Shown here: one piece after another, positions 26,151 to 34,349 of the stretch
How the letters are laid out: each line of letters begins with the position of its first letter
Position numbering within the stretch: the first letter of the stretch is position 1
Assembly (NCBI GenBank): GCA_903831255.1
Contig: CAIKWZ010000009.1
Coordinates: 1 to 64,000, forward strand
Length of the DNA stretch: 64,000 nt
Source: an uncultured Alphaproteobacteria bacterium
GTDB lineage: Bacteria > Pseudomonadota > Alphaproteobacteria > Caulobacterales > Hyphomonadaceae
Reading direction: 5' to 3'
Made by a program: the position numbers and the translations under genes
Notes under the pieces: model-generated
What the model saw: the letters and a program-made list of their open reading frames with translations, nothing else
Told to the model about the DNA's origin: nothing
Database searches by the model: none

Positions 26151-26941
26151 TGGCCAGGCGTCCCGCATCTCCTTCCCACGGTTGCGCCTGGGTCACCGGC
26201 GCCAGTTCGGGTATCGGTTACGAGCTGGTCGGAGAACTCGTTCGACGAGGCTGGCGCGTGGCGGCCAGCGCCCGCAGCGAAGCGGTTCTGGCGAAGCTGG
26301 CGGACGCCTTTCCGGGGCGTGTCATTGCTGCGCCCTGCGATGTGGCGATCGCCTCCGAGGTCGAGACGGCCGCCAGTCTTGCGCGCTCCGCCTTTGGCCC
26401 GATTGGTCTCGCGATCTCCAACGCCGGGGTTTATCTGCCGTTCGAGGGTCAGTCGTTTTCCATTGATCTGTTCGAACGCACGGTCCGAGCTAATCTTCTC
26501 GGGGCCTCTCATGTCACGGGCGCTGTGCTTCCTGATTTCTGTTCCCGGCAGGAAGGACACATCCATTTCGTGTCGTCGGCCACAGGCTTCGGCGGAATGC
26601 CCACGTCCTCCGCTTATGGGGCGACCAAGGCGGGGCTTATCAATATGGCGGAGTGCCTGAAGATTGAAGTCGATCGTTATCGCGTCGGCGTGTCGGTCTC
26701 CACGCCGGGATTTGTCGAAACGCCTGCACAGGATCACAACACGTTTCCAAAACCGTTCATGATCCAGCCTTCTGAGGCCGCCCGCCGGATCGCCGATGCG
26801 GTGATGCGGGGCGGTTTTGAAACCAGCTTCCCGCGGCGCTTCACCTGGCCGCTCAAGGCGATCTACGCGCTTCCCAAGTTCGTCTATCTGCCTCTGGTGC
26901 GCGCACAGACGGGATGGAACCGGCCGCCGGACAGCCGCTAG
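26150..26941 (+). CDS. Short-chain dehydrogenase/reductase
   Basis: A 263-aa classical SDR from the ATG at 26150, which overlaps the upstream stop by one base. The cofactor motif TGASSGIG is near residue 17, NAG (SNAGVY) is mid-protein, and the catalytic serine and Tyr/Lys are in HFVSSATGFGG and YGATKAG. An arginine (AASARSE) after beta-2 suggests NADP(H) preference. It is the third gene of the ChrR-like/DUF6134 operon and its end overlaps the convergent HDAC-like gene by 4 bases. In many bacteria a similar SDR sits with ECF-sigma/ChrR photooxidative-stress genes, which fits the neighbours. Substrate unknown. Confidence 0.88.
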   Translation: MARRPASPSHGCAWVTGASSGIGYELVGELVRRGWRVAASARSEAVLAKLADAFPGRVIAAPCDVAIASEVETAASLARSAFGPIGLAISNAGVYLPFEGQSFSIDLFERTVRANLLGASHVTGAVLPDFCSRQEGHIHFVSSATGFGGMPTSSAYGATKAGLINMAECLKIEVDRYRVGVSVSTPGFVETPAQDHNTFPKPFMIQPSEAARRIADAVMRGGFETSFPRRFTWPLKAIYALPKFVYLPLVRAQTGWNRPPDSR

Positions 26942-27867
26942 ACGTCCGATGACGCTCTGGCCGATGCGAAGCCGGAAAATGTCTCAAAGACAATCATGTG
27001 TCTCCGGGCGATGACGTCCGGATCCGGTCCGTAACCGCCTCCCAGAACCGCTGCCAGGGGGAGGCTGTTGCGGGCGCAGGTCTCGAGGACCAGACGTTCG
27101 CGGTCTCTGAGACCCTGATCGCTCAGAGAAAGGCGGCCTAAGCGATCCTCGATGTGGGGGTCGACCCCGGCATTGAAGATGACCAGATCCGGACGCGCCC
27201 GAGGCAGGCTTTTCTGCAGCGCCGCCCCGAGCGCTTCAAGATAGATCTCATCGGTCGATCCCGGCTCAAGCTCTATATCGAGGTCGCTCGGCGGCTTCTC
27301 GAGTGGCCAGTTGGTCCGGCAGTGGAGCGAGACCGTGAAGACCCTTGGGTCGCCGGCGAAGATGAGAGCGGTGCCGTCGCCCTGATGGACGTCGCAGTCG
27401 AGCACCAGAATGCGCTGAGCCGAGCCGGAGGCGAGCAGATCGAGGGCGGCGACAGCGACATCGTTGAACAGGCAGAAGCCCGCTCCCTGCGAGCGCGCGG
27501 CGTGATGAGAGCCGCCTGCGAGATTGACGCTCAGGCCGCGTTCGAGGGCGAGACGTGTGGTCAGAATGGTTCCGCCGCACGAGGCGAGCGCCCGGCGAAC
27601 GATGGAGTCCGTCAGGGGGAGGCCGATCCGACGCACGGAGCGCGCATCCAGGCTCAGAGACAGGATCGCGTCGACATAGGTTTCATCATGAGCTCTCAGG
27701 AGCTGCTCGCGCGAGGCCGGAGAGGGGGTCTTCCAGTCGAGGCGTCCATGGAAGGAGGGATCCTGGAGACGCCGCGACAGGTGAGCATACTTGTCCATCG
27801 GGAAGCGTCGCTCATCGACGGGGGTCTCCGGGTGATAGTCGGGATGGTGCACCACAGGCAGCGACAT
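26938..27867 (-). CDS. Histone deacetylase-family deacetylase/amidohydrolase
   Basis: A 309-aa zinc hydrolase of the arginase/deacetylase superfamily. The start at 27867 (MSLPVVHHPDYHPETPVDER) has AAAGGCGAG upstream; in-frame upstream ATGs add basic low-complexity sequence. Catalytic features in order are NLAGGSHHA (tandem histidines), DCDVHQGDGTA (zinc Asp and His) and NAGVDPH (zinc Asp), with a terminal GGGYG glycine motif. Bacterial members deacetylate acetyl-lysine, acetoin-related or polyamine substrates in the cytosol. It stands alone, convergent with the SDR and divergent from recO. Substrate not predictable. Confidence 0.9.
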   Translation of the reverse strand: MSLPVVHHPDYHPETPVDERRFPMDKYAHLSRRLQDPSFHGRLDWKTPSPASREQLLRAHDETYVDAILSLSLDARSVRRIGLPLTDSIVRRALASCGGTILTTRLALERGLSVNLAGGSHHAARSQGAGFCLFNDVAVAALDLLASGSAQRILVLDCDVHQGDGTALIFAGDPRVFTVSLHCRTNWPLEKPPSDLDIELEPGSTDEIYLEALGAALQKSLPRARPDLVIFNAGVDPHIEDRLGRLSLSDQGLRDRERLVLETCARNSLPLAAVLGGGYGPDPDVIARRHMIVFETFSGFASARASSDV

Positions 27868-28156
27868 GGGATGCTCGCCTTTCGACCTTTCGTGATCCTT
27901 GTCCGGAAACGGACGGGGGATCGATCCTTTTCGGGTATGACGATTTTTCCGAGCGATGTCTCGGGTCATTGACGCGGATCCCGGGCGATCCATAGTCGCA
28001 CGGATCATGCTACGTTTTTTTACGCGCGCTGTCGGATGATTGGGTCCGGCGGGGATCAGGGAAGGGGGCGCACCTTGGAGATGCATTCGCGCTCCCGATC
28101 TGGTTCTGCGTCTCTACGAGGCGCCTGCGGGTTTCCCCTGTCCGGGCGCGCAAGCC

Positions 28157-28909
28157 ATGGTTGAGTGGACCGATCGCGCCTTGTGTCTGGGCTTGCGTCC
28201 GTTTGGCGAGACGGGGGCGATCCTTGAAGTGTTCGGACGGACGCGAGGGCGGGTGAGAGGGCTTGTCTATGGCGGGGCCGGCCGCCGCAAGCGCGCGGCC
28301 CTTCAGCCCGGGAACACGGCTGCGGTCACCTGGCGGGCCCGGATGGAGGATAGCCTCGGTCATTTCGCCATGACGGAGCCGGAGGCCGAACGTGCGGCGC
28401 GTCACCTTTCCGATCCGTGCGAACTCAGCGCGCTGTCTGCGGTCGCTGACCTTCTGACCGCCTGCACGCCCGAGGGCGAGGCGTGGCCGGGGTTGTTCGA
28501 CGCCACCGAAACCCTGCTCGATGCCCTTGGGGAGCCGGGCGTCTGGCCAGCCCTTTTCGTTCGCTGGGAATTAGGTCTGCTTTCTGTGCTTGGATATGGC
28601 GTCGACCTCTCAATATGCGCGATCAGCGGGGCCAATGACGGACTTACGCATGTCAGCCCCCGAACCGGACGGGCGGTCCGGGGAAGCGAGGCGGGGCCTT
28701 ATCTCGATCGGCTCCTCGCTCTGCCGGCGTTCCTTCTCGACCCGCGGGCTCCTGCGGGGGCTGTGGATATCCGGGCCGGGCTGCGTCTGACGGGACACTT
28801 TCTGGCCAGCCGACTGCTTGGAGATCTCAATCGGGGGTTGCCTGAGGCCAGATATCTGATGATTGACCGACTGGAGCGGGCGGGGAGAGTCTCCGCGGAC
28901 GGGGCGTGA
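28157..28909 (+). CDS. recO: DNA repair protein RecO
   Basis: A 250-aa protein; the start at 28157 (MVEWTDRALCLGLRPFGETG) matches the family's N-terminal OB-fold, in which the ALVL..R.YGE.. pattern is typical. The OB-fold is followed by the helical domain, with LSAVADLLTACTPEGEAWPG and VRWELGLLSVLGYGVDLSICA. RecO loads RecA onto SSB-coated DNA with RecR in the RecF pathway. The zinc-finger cysteines seen in some RecO proteins are not all present, as in many proteobacteria. parC follows 63 bases later on the same strand. Confidence 0.9.
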   Translation: MVEWTDRALCLGLRPFGETGAILEVFGRTRGRVRGLVYGGAGRRKRAALQPGNTAAVTWRARMEDSLGHFAMTEPEAERAARHLSDPCELSALSAVADLLTACTPEGEAWPGLFDATETLLDALGEPGVWPALFVRWELGLLSVLGYGVDLSICAISGANDGLTHVSPRTGRAVRGSEAGPYLDRLLALPAFLLDPRAPAGAVDIRAGLRLTGHFLASRLLGDLNRGLPEARYLMIDRLERAGRVSADGA

Positions 28910-28972
28910 TTCGCTTTGTCGGTCCCGGGGTCGTCTCGTTGGCGATCCGTCCATTGATGGGAAGGCCTCGAG

Positions 28973-31225
28973 ATGAGCGATGACATCCTGACAGGGGGCT
29001 CGGGTCGCGGCGGTTCCGGGCACGTGATCGACGAACCGATGGCGGAGGCCCTCTCGCGCCGATATCTCGCCTACGCCCTCTCAACCATCACCTCGCGCGC
29101 GCTGCCGGATGTGCGGGACGGTCTGAAGCCGGTTCACCGGCGGCTTCTCTACTCAATGAATGATCTCAAGCTGTCGCCGCAGGATGCGTTCAAGAAATGC
29201 GCTCGGGTCGTGGGCGACGTGATCGGCCGCTTTCATCCTCACGGAGACCAGTCGATCTACGATGCGCTCGTGAGGCTGGCGCAGGACTTTAACGTCCGCC
29301 ACCCGCTGATCGACGGCCAGGGCAATTTCGGGAACATCGATGGAGATTCGCCAGCGGCCTTCCGTTACACGGAAAGCCGCCTGACTGCGGCCGCGATGCT
29401 TCTTCTGGAGGGGCTGGAGGAGGATGCGGTCGATTTTCGCGACACCTATGACGGAGAGAACCGCGAGCCCGTAGTGCTGGCGGCCGGTTTTCCCAACCTG
29501 CTCGCCAACGGCGCCTCCGGGATCGCCGTCGGCATGGCGTGCTCCATCCCGCCGCATAACGCTGCTGAATGCATCGATGCAGCGATCCATCTTCTCGAAA
29601 ACCCCAAGGCCAGTCTGGACGATCTCCTGAAAATCATTCCCGGACCTGATTTCCCGACGGGGGGGGTGATCGTCGAACCGCCCGAGAGTCTTCGTGAGGC
29701 TTATGCCACCGGCCGGGGCGGGGTGCGGATCCGCGCACGCTGGCGCAAGGAGGATATGGGGCGCGGGGTCTGGCGGATTGTTGTCACCGAGATCCCTTAT
29801 CAGGTGCAGAAGTCCAAGCTGATGGAGCGCCTCGCTGAACTGATTGAGACGCGCAAGGCGCCGCTTCTTGAAGATGCGATGGACGAAAGCGCGGAGGATG
29901 TCCGTGTGGTTCTCACGCCGAAGTCCCGGACGGTGGATCCCGAGGTCCTCATGGCGAGCCTGTTCCGCGCCTGCGATCTCGAGACCCGCTTCCCGATCAA
30001 CATCAATGTGCTTGATCACGGCGTTCCGAAGGTCATGGGGCTGAAGGATGTTCTGCGGGCCTATCTCGATCACCGCCGGGAGGTGATCACGCGCCGGGCG
30101 CGTCACCGGCTGGGCAAGATCGAGCGCCGTCTGGAGATCCTCGAGGGACTCCTCAAGGCGTATCTGAACATCGACGAAGTGATCCGGATCATTCGTTATG
30201 AGGATGATCCGAAGGCGGAGCTGATGCGTCGCTTCGGGCTGTCGGACGTGCAGGTTGAGGCGATCCTCAACATGCGTCTTCGAGCCCTGCGGAAGCTTGA
30301 GGAGATCGAGATCCGGCGGGAGCATGAAGAGCTCGCGCAGGAGCGCGAAAGCCTTCTGGCTCTTCTCAATTCGACGGGGCGGCAGTGGACCGAAGTCAAG
30401 CGTCAGCTCAAGGCGGCGCGCGATGTGTTCGGGTCCGACGCAAAGCTCGGACCGCGGCGCTCCAAGTTCGAGACTGCGGCCGAGGTCGATGAGGACGCGG
30501 CGCTCGAAGCGCTTGTCGTTCGCGAGCCGGTCACGGTGGTGCTATCGAGGATGGGATGGATCCGGGCTCTTAAGGGCCACAATCAGAAGCTGGACGGCCT
30601 GAAGTTCAAAGAGGGCGATGAGTTCCTCTTCGCTCTCGAGTGCCAGACCAGCGACCGGATCATCCTTATGGCGTCGGGGGGGCGCGCCTTCACGCTTGGC
30701 GCGGATAAACTGCCGGGGGGACGCGGCCATGGCGAGCCGATCCGTCTGAGCCTTGATCTGCCGGAGGAAGAGACCATCGTCGAGATGTTCACGCCTGAAG
30801 AGGGCGTGCGCAGACTTCTCGCGTCCTCGACCGGATATGGGTTCATCGTCCCGGATGAGGAGCTTCTGTCCTCGACCCGAAAGGGCAAGATCATCATGGC
30901 GCCGGGAGCCGACGGGAGCCTTGCGGTCTGCGTCCGGGCGACAGGGGAGTATGTTGCGGTCATCGGAGATAATCGGAAGCTCCTCTTCTTCCGAATGTCG
31001 GAGGTTCCAGAGATGAACCGGGGCAAGGGCGTCCGTCTCCAGTCCTTCAAGGATGGGGGGCTCGCCGATGCGGCGACCTTTGCGAAGGCTGACGGCTTTT
31101 CCTGGAGGGACGGATCCGGGCGGCAGATGCAGCATGCTGACTGGAAAGACTGGGTCGGACGACGCGCTCAGTCCGGACGGATCGCGCCTAAAGGGTTTAA
31201 TCGCAACGGTCGTTTCACCGGCTGA
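28973..31225 (+). CDS. parC: DNA topoisomerase IV subunit A
   Basis: A 750-aa type IIA topoisomerase A subunit that decatenates daughter chromosomes together with ParE. The N-terminal ALSRRYLAYALSTITSRALP and the GFHPHGD-like segment RFHPHGDQSIYDALVR (quinolone-resistance region, residues about 83-98) are present. The catalytic tyrosine lies in AAFRYTESRLT. The C-terminal half has the shortened beta-pinwheel expected of ParC (not GyrA), with no GyrA box. The position equivalent to E. coli GyrA Ser83 is Gln, which I recall as common in alphaproteobacterial ParC. Alone or co-transcribed with recO. Confidence 0.95.
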   Translation: MSDDILTGGSGRGGSGHVIDEPMAEALSRRYLAYALSTITSRALPDVRDGLKPVHRRLLYSMNDLKLSPQDAFKKCARVVGDVIGRFHPHGDQSIYDALVRLAQDFNVRHPLIDGQGNFGNIDGDSPAAFRYTESRLTAAAMLLLEGLEEDAVDFRDTYDGENREPVVLAAGFPNLLANGASGIAVGMACSIPPHNAAECIDAAIHLLENPKASLDDLLKIIPGPDFPTGGVIVEPPESLREAYATGRGGVRIRARWRKEDMGRGVWRIVVTEIPYQVQKSKLMERLAELIETRKAPLLEDAMDESAEDVRVVLTPKSRTVDPEVLMASLFRACDLETRFPININVLDHGVPKVMGLKDVLRAYLDHRREVITRRARHRLGKIERRLEILEGLLKAYLNIDEVIRIIRYEDDPKAELMRRFGLSDVQVEAILNMRLRALRKLEEIEIRREHEELAQERESLLALLNSTGRQWTEVKRQLKAARDVFGSDAKLGPRRSKFETAAEVDEDAALEALVVREPVTVVLSRMGWIRALKGHNQKLDGLKFKEGDEFLFALECQTSDRIILMASGGRAFTLGADKLPGGRGHGEPIRLSLDLPEEETIVEMFTPEEGVRRLLASSTGYGFIVPDEELLSSTRKGKIIMAPGADGSLAVCVRATGEYVAVIGDNRKLLFFRMSEVPEMNRGKGVRLQSFKDGGLADAATFAKADGFSWRDGSGRQMQHADWKDWVGRRAQSGRIAPKGFNRNGRFTG

Positions 31226-31313
31226 TCCGCCGACGTTGGATGTGGCGAGGTGTTGATATAGTGTCTCAAGTCAGAGTCGCCCGACAGAGGGGCGCGAACA
31301 GGGAGGGGTGAAC

Positions 31314-31877
31314 ATGTCCGTGGTGGTAGTCGCGCTCGTCGCAGTGGCGATTGGTCTGATCGCGGTTGTCCTCATCTACAACGACCTGGTCGCAAAGCGG
31401 CAGCGGGTGAATGAAGCTTTTTCGGGGATCGATGTGCAGCTCAAGCTGCGCCGCGAGCTGGTGCCTAATCTAGTCGAGACCGTCAAAGGCTACGCCGCCC
31501 ATGAGGCGGCGACGTTTGATGCGGTGATACAGGCGAGGAACGTCGCCAGTCAGGCTGAGGGTCCGTCGGCTCTGGGCGCGGCCGAAGGCGCGCTCACCTC
31601 CGCTCTCGGTCGCGTCTTTGCGCTTGCAGAGGCCTATCCTGATCTCAAGGCGAGCCAGAATTTTGTGCAGCTTCAGTCCGAACTGGCCATTATTGAGGAC
31701 AAGGTCGCCGCCGCCCGGCGTTTCTATAACTCCGCCACCGGAGACTTCAACACGGCGATCGAGCAGTTTCCCGGGTCTCTGCTCACGGGGCTGGGTCGTT
31801 TTGAAGCCCGGGAATTCTTTGACGTCGGAGCCGCCGCCCGGGCTGAGCTTAATACTGCACCGGAGGTGCGCTTCTGA
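31314..31877 (+). CDS. LemA family protein
   Basis: A 187-aa protein with an N-terminal transmembrane helix (VVVVALVAVAIGLIAVVLIYN) and the long helical LemA domain. Diagnostic segments are RVNEAFSGIDVQLKLRRELV, PNLVETVKGYAAHE and the C-terminal AARRFYNSATGDFNTAIEQF. The ATG at 31314 has GGGAGG at seven bases and is preferred over the GTG at 31308. LemA proteins are membrane-anchored with an otherwise unknown role. A TATAGT at 31257-31262, with a poor -35, may be the promoter. Convergent with bpt. Confidence 0.92.
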   Translation: MSVVVVALVAVAIGLIAVVLIYNDLVAKRQRVNEAFSGIDVQLKLRRELVPNLVETVKGYAAHEAATFDAVIQARNVASQAEGPSALGAAEGALTSALGRVFALAEAYPDLKASQNFVQLQSELAIIEDKVAAARRFYNSATGDFNTAIEQFPGSLLTGLGRFEAREFFDVGAAARAELNTAPEVRF

Positions 31878-31954
31878 TCTGACAGTCGGTCTCAGGTCGG
31901 CCCCGTCGGCGCAGGCGTGTCCGTCTCTGGCTGCTGTCTTTCCTCTCGTCAGCC

Positions 31955-32734
31955 TCAGGCGGTCAGGTCGTCGTCGGTGACCGGCCTCCAGTCGTCTCCA
32001 TCGAGCATTTCGAGGGGCCTGTAATCGGATTTGTAGGCCATTTTGGCCGATCCTCGCACCCAGTAACCCAGATAGACGTAGGGCAGGCCGAGTTCGGCTG
32101 CGAGGCGCACATGGTCCAGAATCAGAAAGGCGCCCGGGCTTTGGCGGCTGCGCTCGGGACTGAAGAAGCTGTAGACCATAGACAACCCGTCCCGAAGAAC
32201 GTCCGTCAGCGCGGCGGCCTCAAGGGCGGGTTCCGATCCGGACGCGGTTTTGTCAGAGCGATATTCGAAGATCACGGTTCTGACCGGGCTTGCGCCGACC
32301 ATGCTTGAAAAATCGCGATAGGTCATGTCGGCCATGCCGCCTTCGGCGTGTCGCGTGTCCAGATACCTCTTCAGCAGGCGGAACTGCTCGCGAGTGGCCT
32401 CTGTCTCGTGCGGCGAGCGGTGGAGGTCGGCGTTGGCCGACAGAATGCGTCGCCGACGGCGCGTGAACTCGAAATTGCGCACGTCGATGCGAACCGATCG
32501 GCAGGCCTGGCAGGCTACGCAGGCGGGGCGATAGGCGATTGACTGAGACCGTCGAAACCCTGACCTCGTCAGGCTGTCATGCAGATTGACCGCATTCTCC
32601 ACAGCCAGATTGGCGAACACCTTGCGTTCGGTCTGTTCAGGGAGATACGGGCAGGGCTGAGGCGTAGTGAGGTAAAACTTCATCCGGCGGATGAAGTCTG
32701 AGGGCAGGGTTGTTCGTGGCTCGCTTTCCTTCAT
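31955..32734 (-). CDS. bpt: Aspartate/glutamate leucyl(arginyl)-tRNA-protein transferase
   Basis: A 259-aa N-end-rule aminoacyl-tRNA-protein transferase that adds Leu (Bpt type) to N-terminal Asp/Glu, marking proteins for ClpAP. N-terminal CPYLPEQTERKVFANL and the cysteine cluster CVACQACRSVRIDV are characteristic; the C-terminal GNAT-like fold includes SMVYSFFSPERSRQS and LGYWVRGSAKMAYKSDYRPLE. Bacterial ATE/Bpt homologues are confused by name; the length fits Bpt. It stands alone, convergent with lemA, and follows a hairpin that may end motB transcription. Confidence 0.9.
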   Translation of the reverse strand: MKESEPRTTLPSDFIRRMKFYLTTPQPCPYLPEQTERKVFANLAVENAVNLHDSLTRSGFRRSQSIAYRPACVACQACRSVRIDVRNFEFTRRRRRILSANADLHRSPHETEATREQFRLLKRYLDTRHAEGGMADMTYRDFSSMVGASPVRTVIFEYRSDKTASGSEPALEAAALTDVLRDGLSMVYSFFSPERSRQSPGAFLILDHVRLAAELGLPYVYLGYWVRGSAKMAYKSDYRPLEMLDGDDWRPVTDDDLTA

Positions 32735-32840
32735 GAGGAAAGAAGACTAACCGCGGCGCGGGTCTGAGCGCCAGAGGAAATCCTGTCCTGGCCGTCCGCA
32801 TCGCCTCAGGCGCGCCTTGTTTGATGCGACGTTCGTCCGA

Positions 32841-32861
32841 CGCGCCGCACCTGGCGGCGCG
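32841..32861 (-). terminator. Hairpin downstream of motB
   Basis: CGCGCCGC and GCGGCGCG form a perfect 8-bp stem with a 5-base loop, starting 12 bases after the motB stop codon on the minus strand. No T-run follows, so termination may be inefficient. Confidence 0.45.
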
Positions 32862-32872
32862 ATGGGGCTTAA

Positions 32873-33757
32873 TCAGAGATCATGGTCTCTGGGAAGCACG
32901 GGCGCCTCCCGCATCAGCACGATGCTGACCCGACGGTTCGCCGGCAGGCTCGGATCATCAGGGTAGAGAGGATCGCTGGAGCCTTTTCCGCTGACCTGCA
33001 CGACCCGATCGTCCTCGACGCCGTTGGCCTGCAGAATGCGCAGCGCTGCGTTGGCGCGATCCGCCGACAGGTTCCAGTTGTTGTAGCCAGGCTTTTCAGG
33101 ACCGTTGGGGTCGGTATGTCCCGAAATGGATATCCGGTTGGGCAGGCGTTCGATCACCTTGGCTACGGTTTCGAGCAGGCGCTGGGTGCGCGGCAGCGGG
33201 TCCGCCGATGCGCCTGAGAACATGGCGCGTCCCTCCTGGTCGATCAGCTGTATTCTGAGCCCCTCGGGGGTCTGGTCGACAATAAGATGTCGTGAGAGCT
33301 CCGCCAGATCGGGCATGTCCTCGAGCGCCTGACGGAGCGAGGCCTCGGCGCTGTCGAATTCCGCGCCCTCGACGCGGGCGGCGAGGGCCCGGGCGACAGC
33401 GTCCTCGCTGTCTTCTTCCGACTCTTCTGCGATCGTGATTTCCTGATTGCTGTCGGCCTGAAGGCGGGCGCTTTCCTGGTTGGATCCGGATGCGCGGGCG
33501 CCGTCGGTCTGAAAGGCCGTTCCGCCCAGAAGACCGTCAGCGCCCTGGGAGCTGCGCGACACGCTTGCCGGGGCGAAGTAATCGGCGATCCCCCGCTTCT
33601 GCTCGGGTGAGGTGGTGTTGATCAGCCACATGAGAAGGAAAAACGCCATCATGGCGGTCACAAAGTCCGCATAGGCCACTTTCCAGGCGCCGCCGTGATG
33701 CCCGCCGCCGCTGACCTTTTTGATTTTCTTGATGATCACGGATTTATTGTTGTTCAT
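32873..33757 (-). CDS. motB: Flagellar motor stator protein MotB
   Basis: A 294-aa stator protein. A basic N-terminus (MNNNKSVIIKKIKKVSGGGH) precedes the single transmembrane helix with the proton-channel aspartate in AYADFVTAMMAFFLLMWLIN. A disordered linker leads to a C-terminal OmpA-like peptidoglycan-binding domain (ISISGHTDPNG, LSADRANAALRIL, NRRVSIVLMRE). It anchors the proton-driven stator to the wall. Upstream in-frame starts to 34246 overlap the flavin reductase gene on the other strand and are rejected. No motA is adjacent. As I recall, motA and motB are also unlinked in Caulobacter. Confidence 0.92.
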   Translation of the reverse strand: MNNNKSVIIKKIKKVSGGGHHGGAWKVAYADFVTAMMAFFLLMWLINTTSPEQKRGIADYFAPASVSRSSQGADGLLGGTAFQTDGARASGSNQESARLQADSNQEITIAEESEEDSEDAVARALAARVEGAEFDSAEASLRQALEDMPDLAELSRHLIVDQTPEGLRIQLIDQEGRAMFSGASADPLPRTQRLLETVAKVIERLPNRISISGHTDPNGPEKPGYNNWNLSADRANAALRILQANGVEDDRVVQVSGKGSSDPLYPDDPSLPANRRVSIVLMREAPVLPRDHDL

Positions 33758-33847
33758 CGTGATGATCGACCCTGTCAGGCGGTCCGGAGTGGCTCGTTCC
33801 GGCGTATGAAGGCCGTTTATACTCCTGGTTGAGTTAAGGGCCGGTGC

Positions 33848-34348
33848 ATGATCGTGAACGACATTGCGTTTGATGAGCTGGCCTACAGGCGCGCGTTGGG
33901 CGGTTTTGGCACAGGCGTGGTCCTGATCGCCGCCCATGACGCCCTCGGGAGGGCCCATGGGGTGATCGTCAACTCTCTGACCTCGGTCTCTCTGGCTCCG
34001 CCGGTCATCCTCTGGTGTCTGGGAGGCGGATGCGCAGCGTTCGAGGTGTTCACCTCCTGCCGGTCGTTTTCGGTCAATATTCTGGGCGCCGGGGACGAGG
34101 CTCTGGCGCGGCAGTTCTCGCGGCGCGGAGAACGGCTGCTTCCGGCGGATCGTCTGACCGAGATGCAGACAGGGGCGCCCGTGCTGTCCGGGGCTCTCGC
34201 CAGTCTGGATTGCCGGATGCGCTCGCGCGCCCAGGTCGGCGATCATGAAGTGATTTATGGCGATGTGGCGGCGTTTCGTGCGATGGGCGCCGGCGATGCT
34301 CTGGGCTATTTCCGCGGGGGGTATGTCACACTCGCTTCAGGAGCCTGA
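33848..34348 (+). CDS. Flavin reductase-like domain protein
   Basis: A 166-aa single-domain FMN-binding reductase. The split-barrel core is visible as ALGGFGTGVVLIAAHDALGR, IVNSLTSVSLAPPVILWCL, CRSFSVNILG and the C-terminal YFRGGY. Such proteins use NAD(P)H to reduce FMN/FAD for a partner monooxygenase, or act as heme/flavin reductases. The start shows a short gap (90 bases) from divergent motB. A TTG-start dehydrogenase follows one base after the stop codon, suggesting an operon. Partner unknown. Confidence 0.85.
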   Translation: MIVNDIAFDELAYRRALGGFGTGVVLIAAHDALGRAHGVIVNSLTSVSLAPPVILWCLGGGCAAFEVFTSCRSFSVNILGAGDEALARQFSRRGERLLPADRLTEMQTGAPVLSGALASLDCRMRSRAQVGDHEVIYGDVAAFRAMGAGDALGYFRGGYVTLASGA

Positions 34349-34349
34349 C

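Noticed and set aside
29153-30325. 390-codon antisense frame opposite parC
   Set aside because: It is a shadow of a highly conserved gene, parC, with no domain signature.
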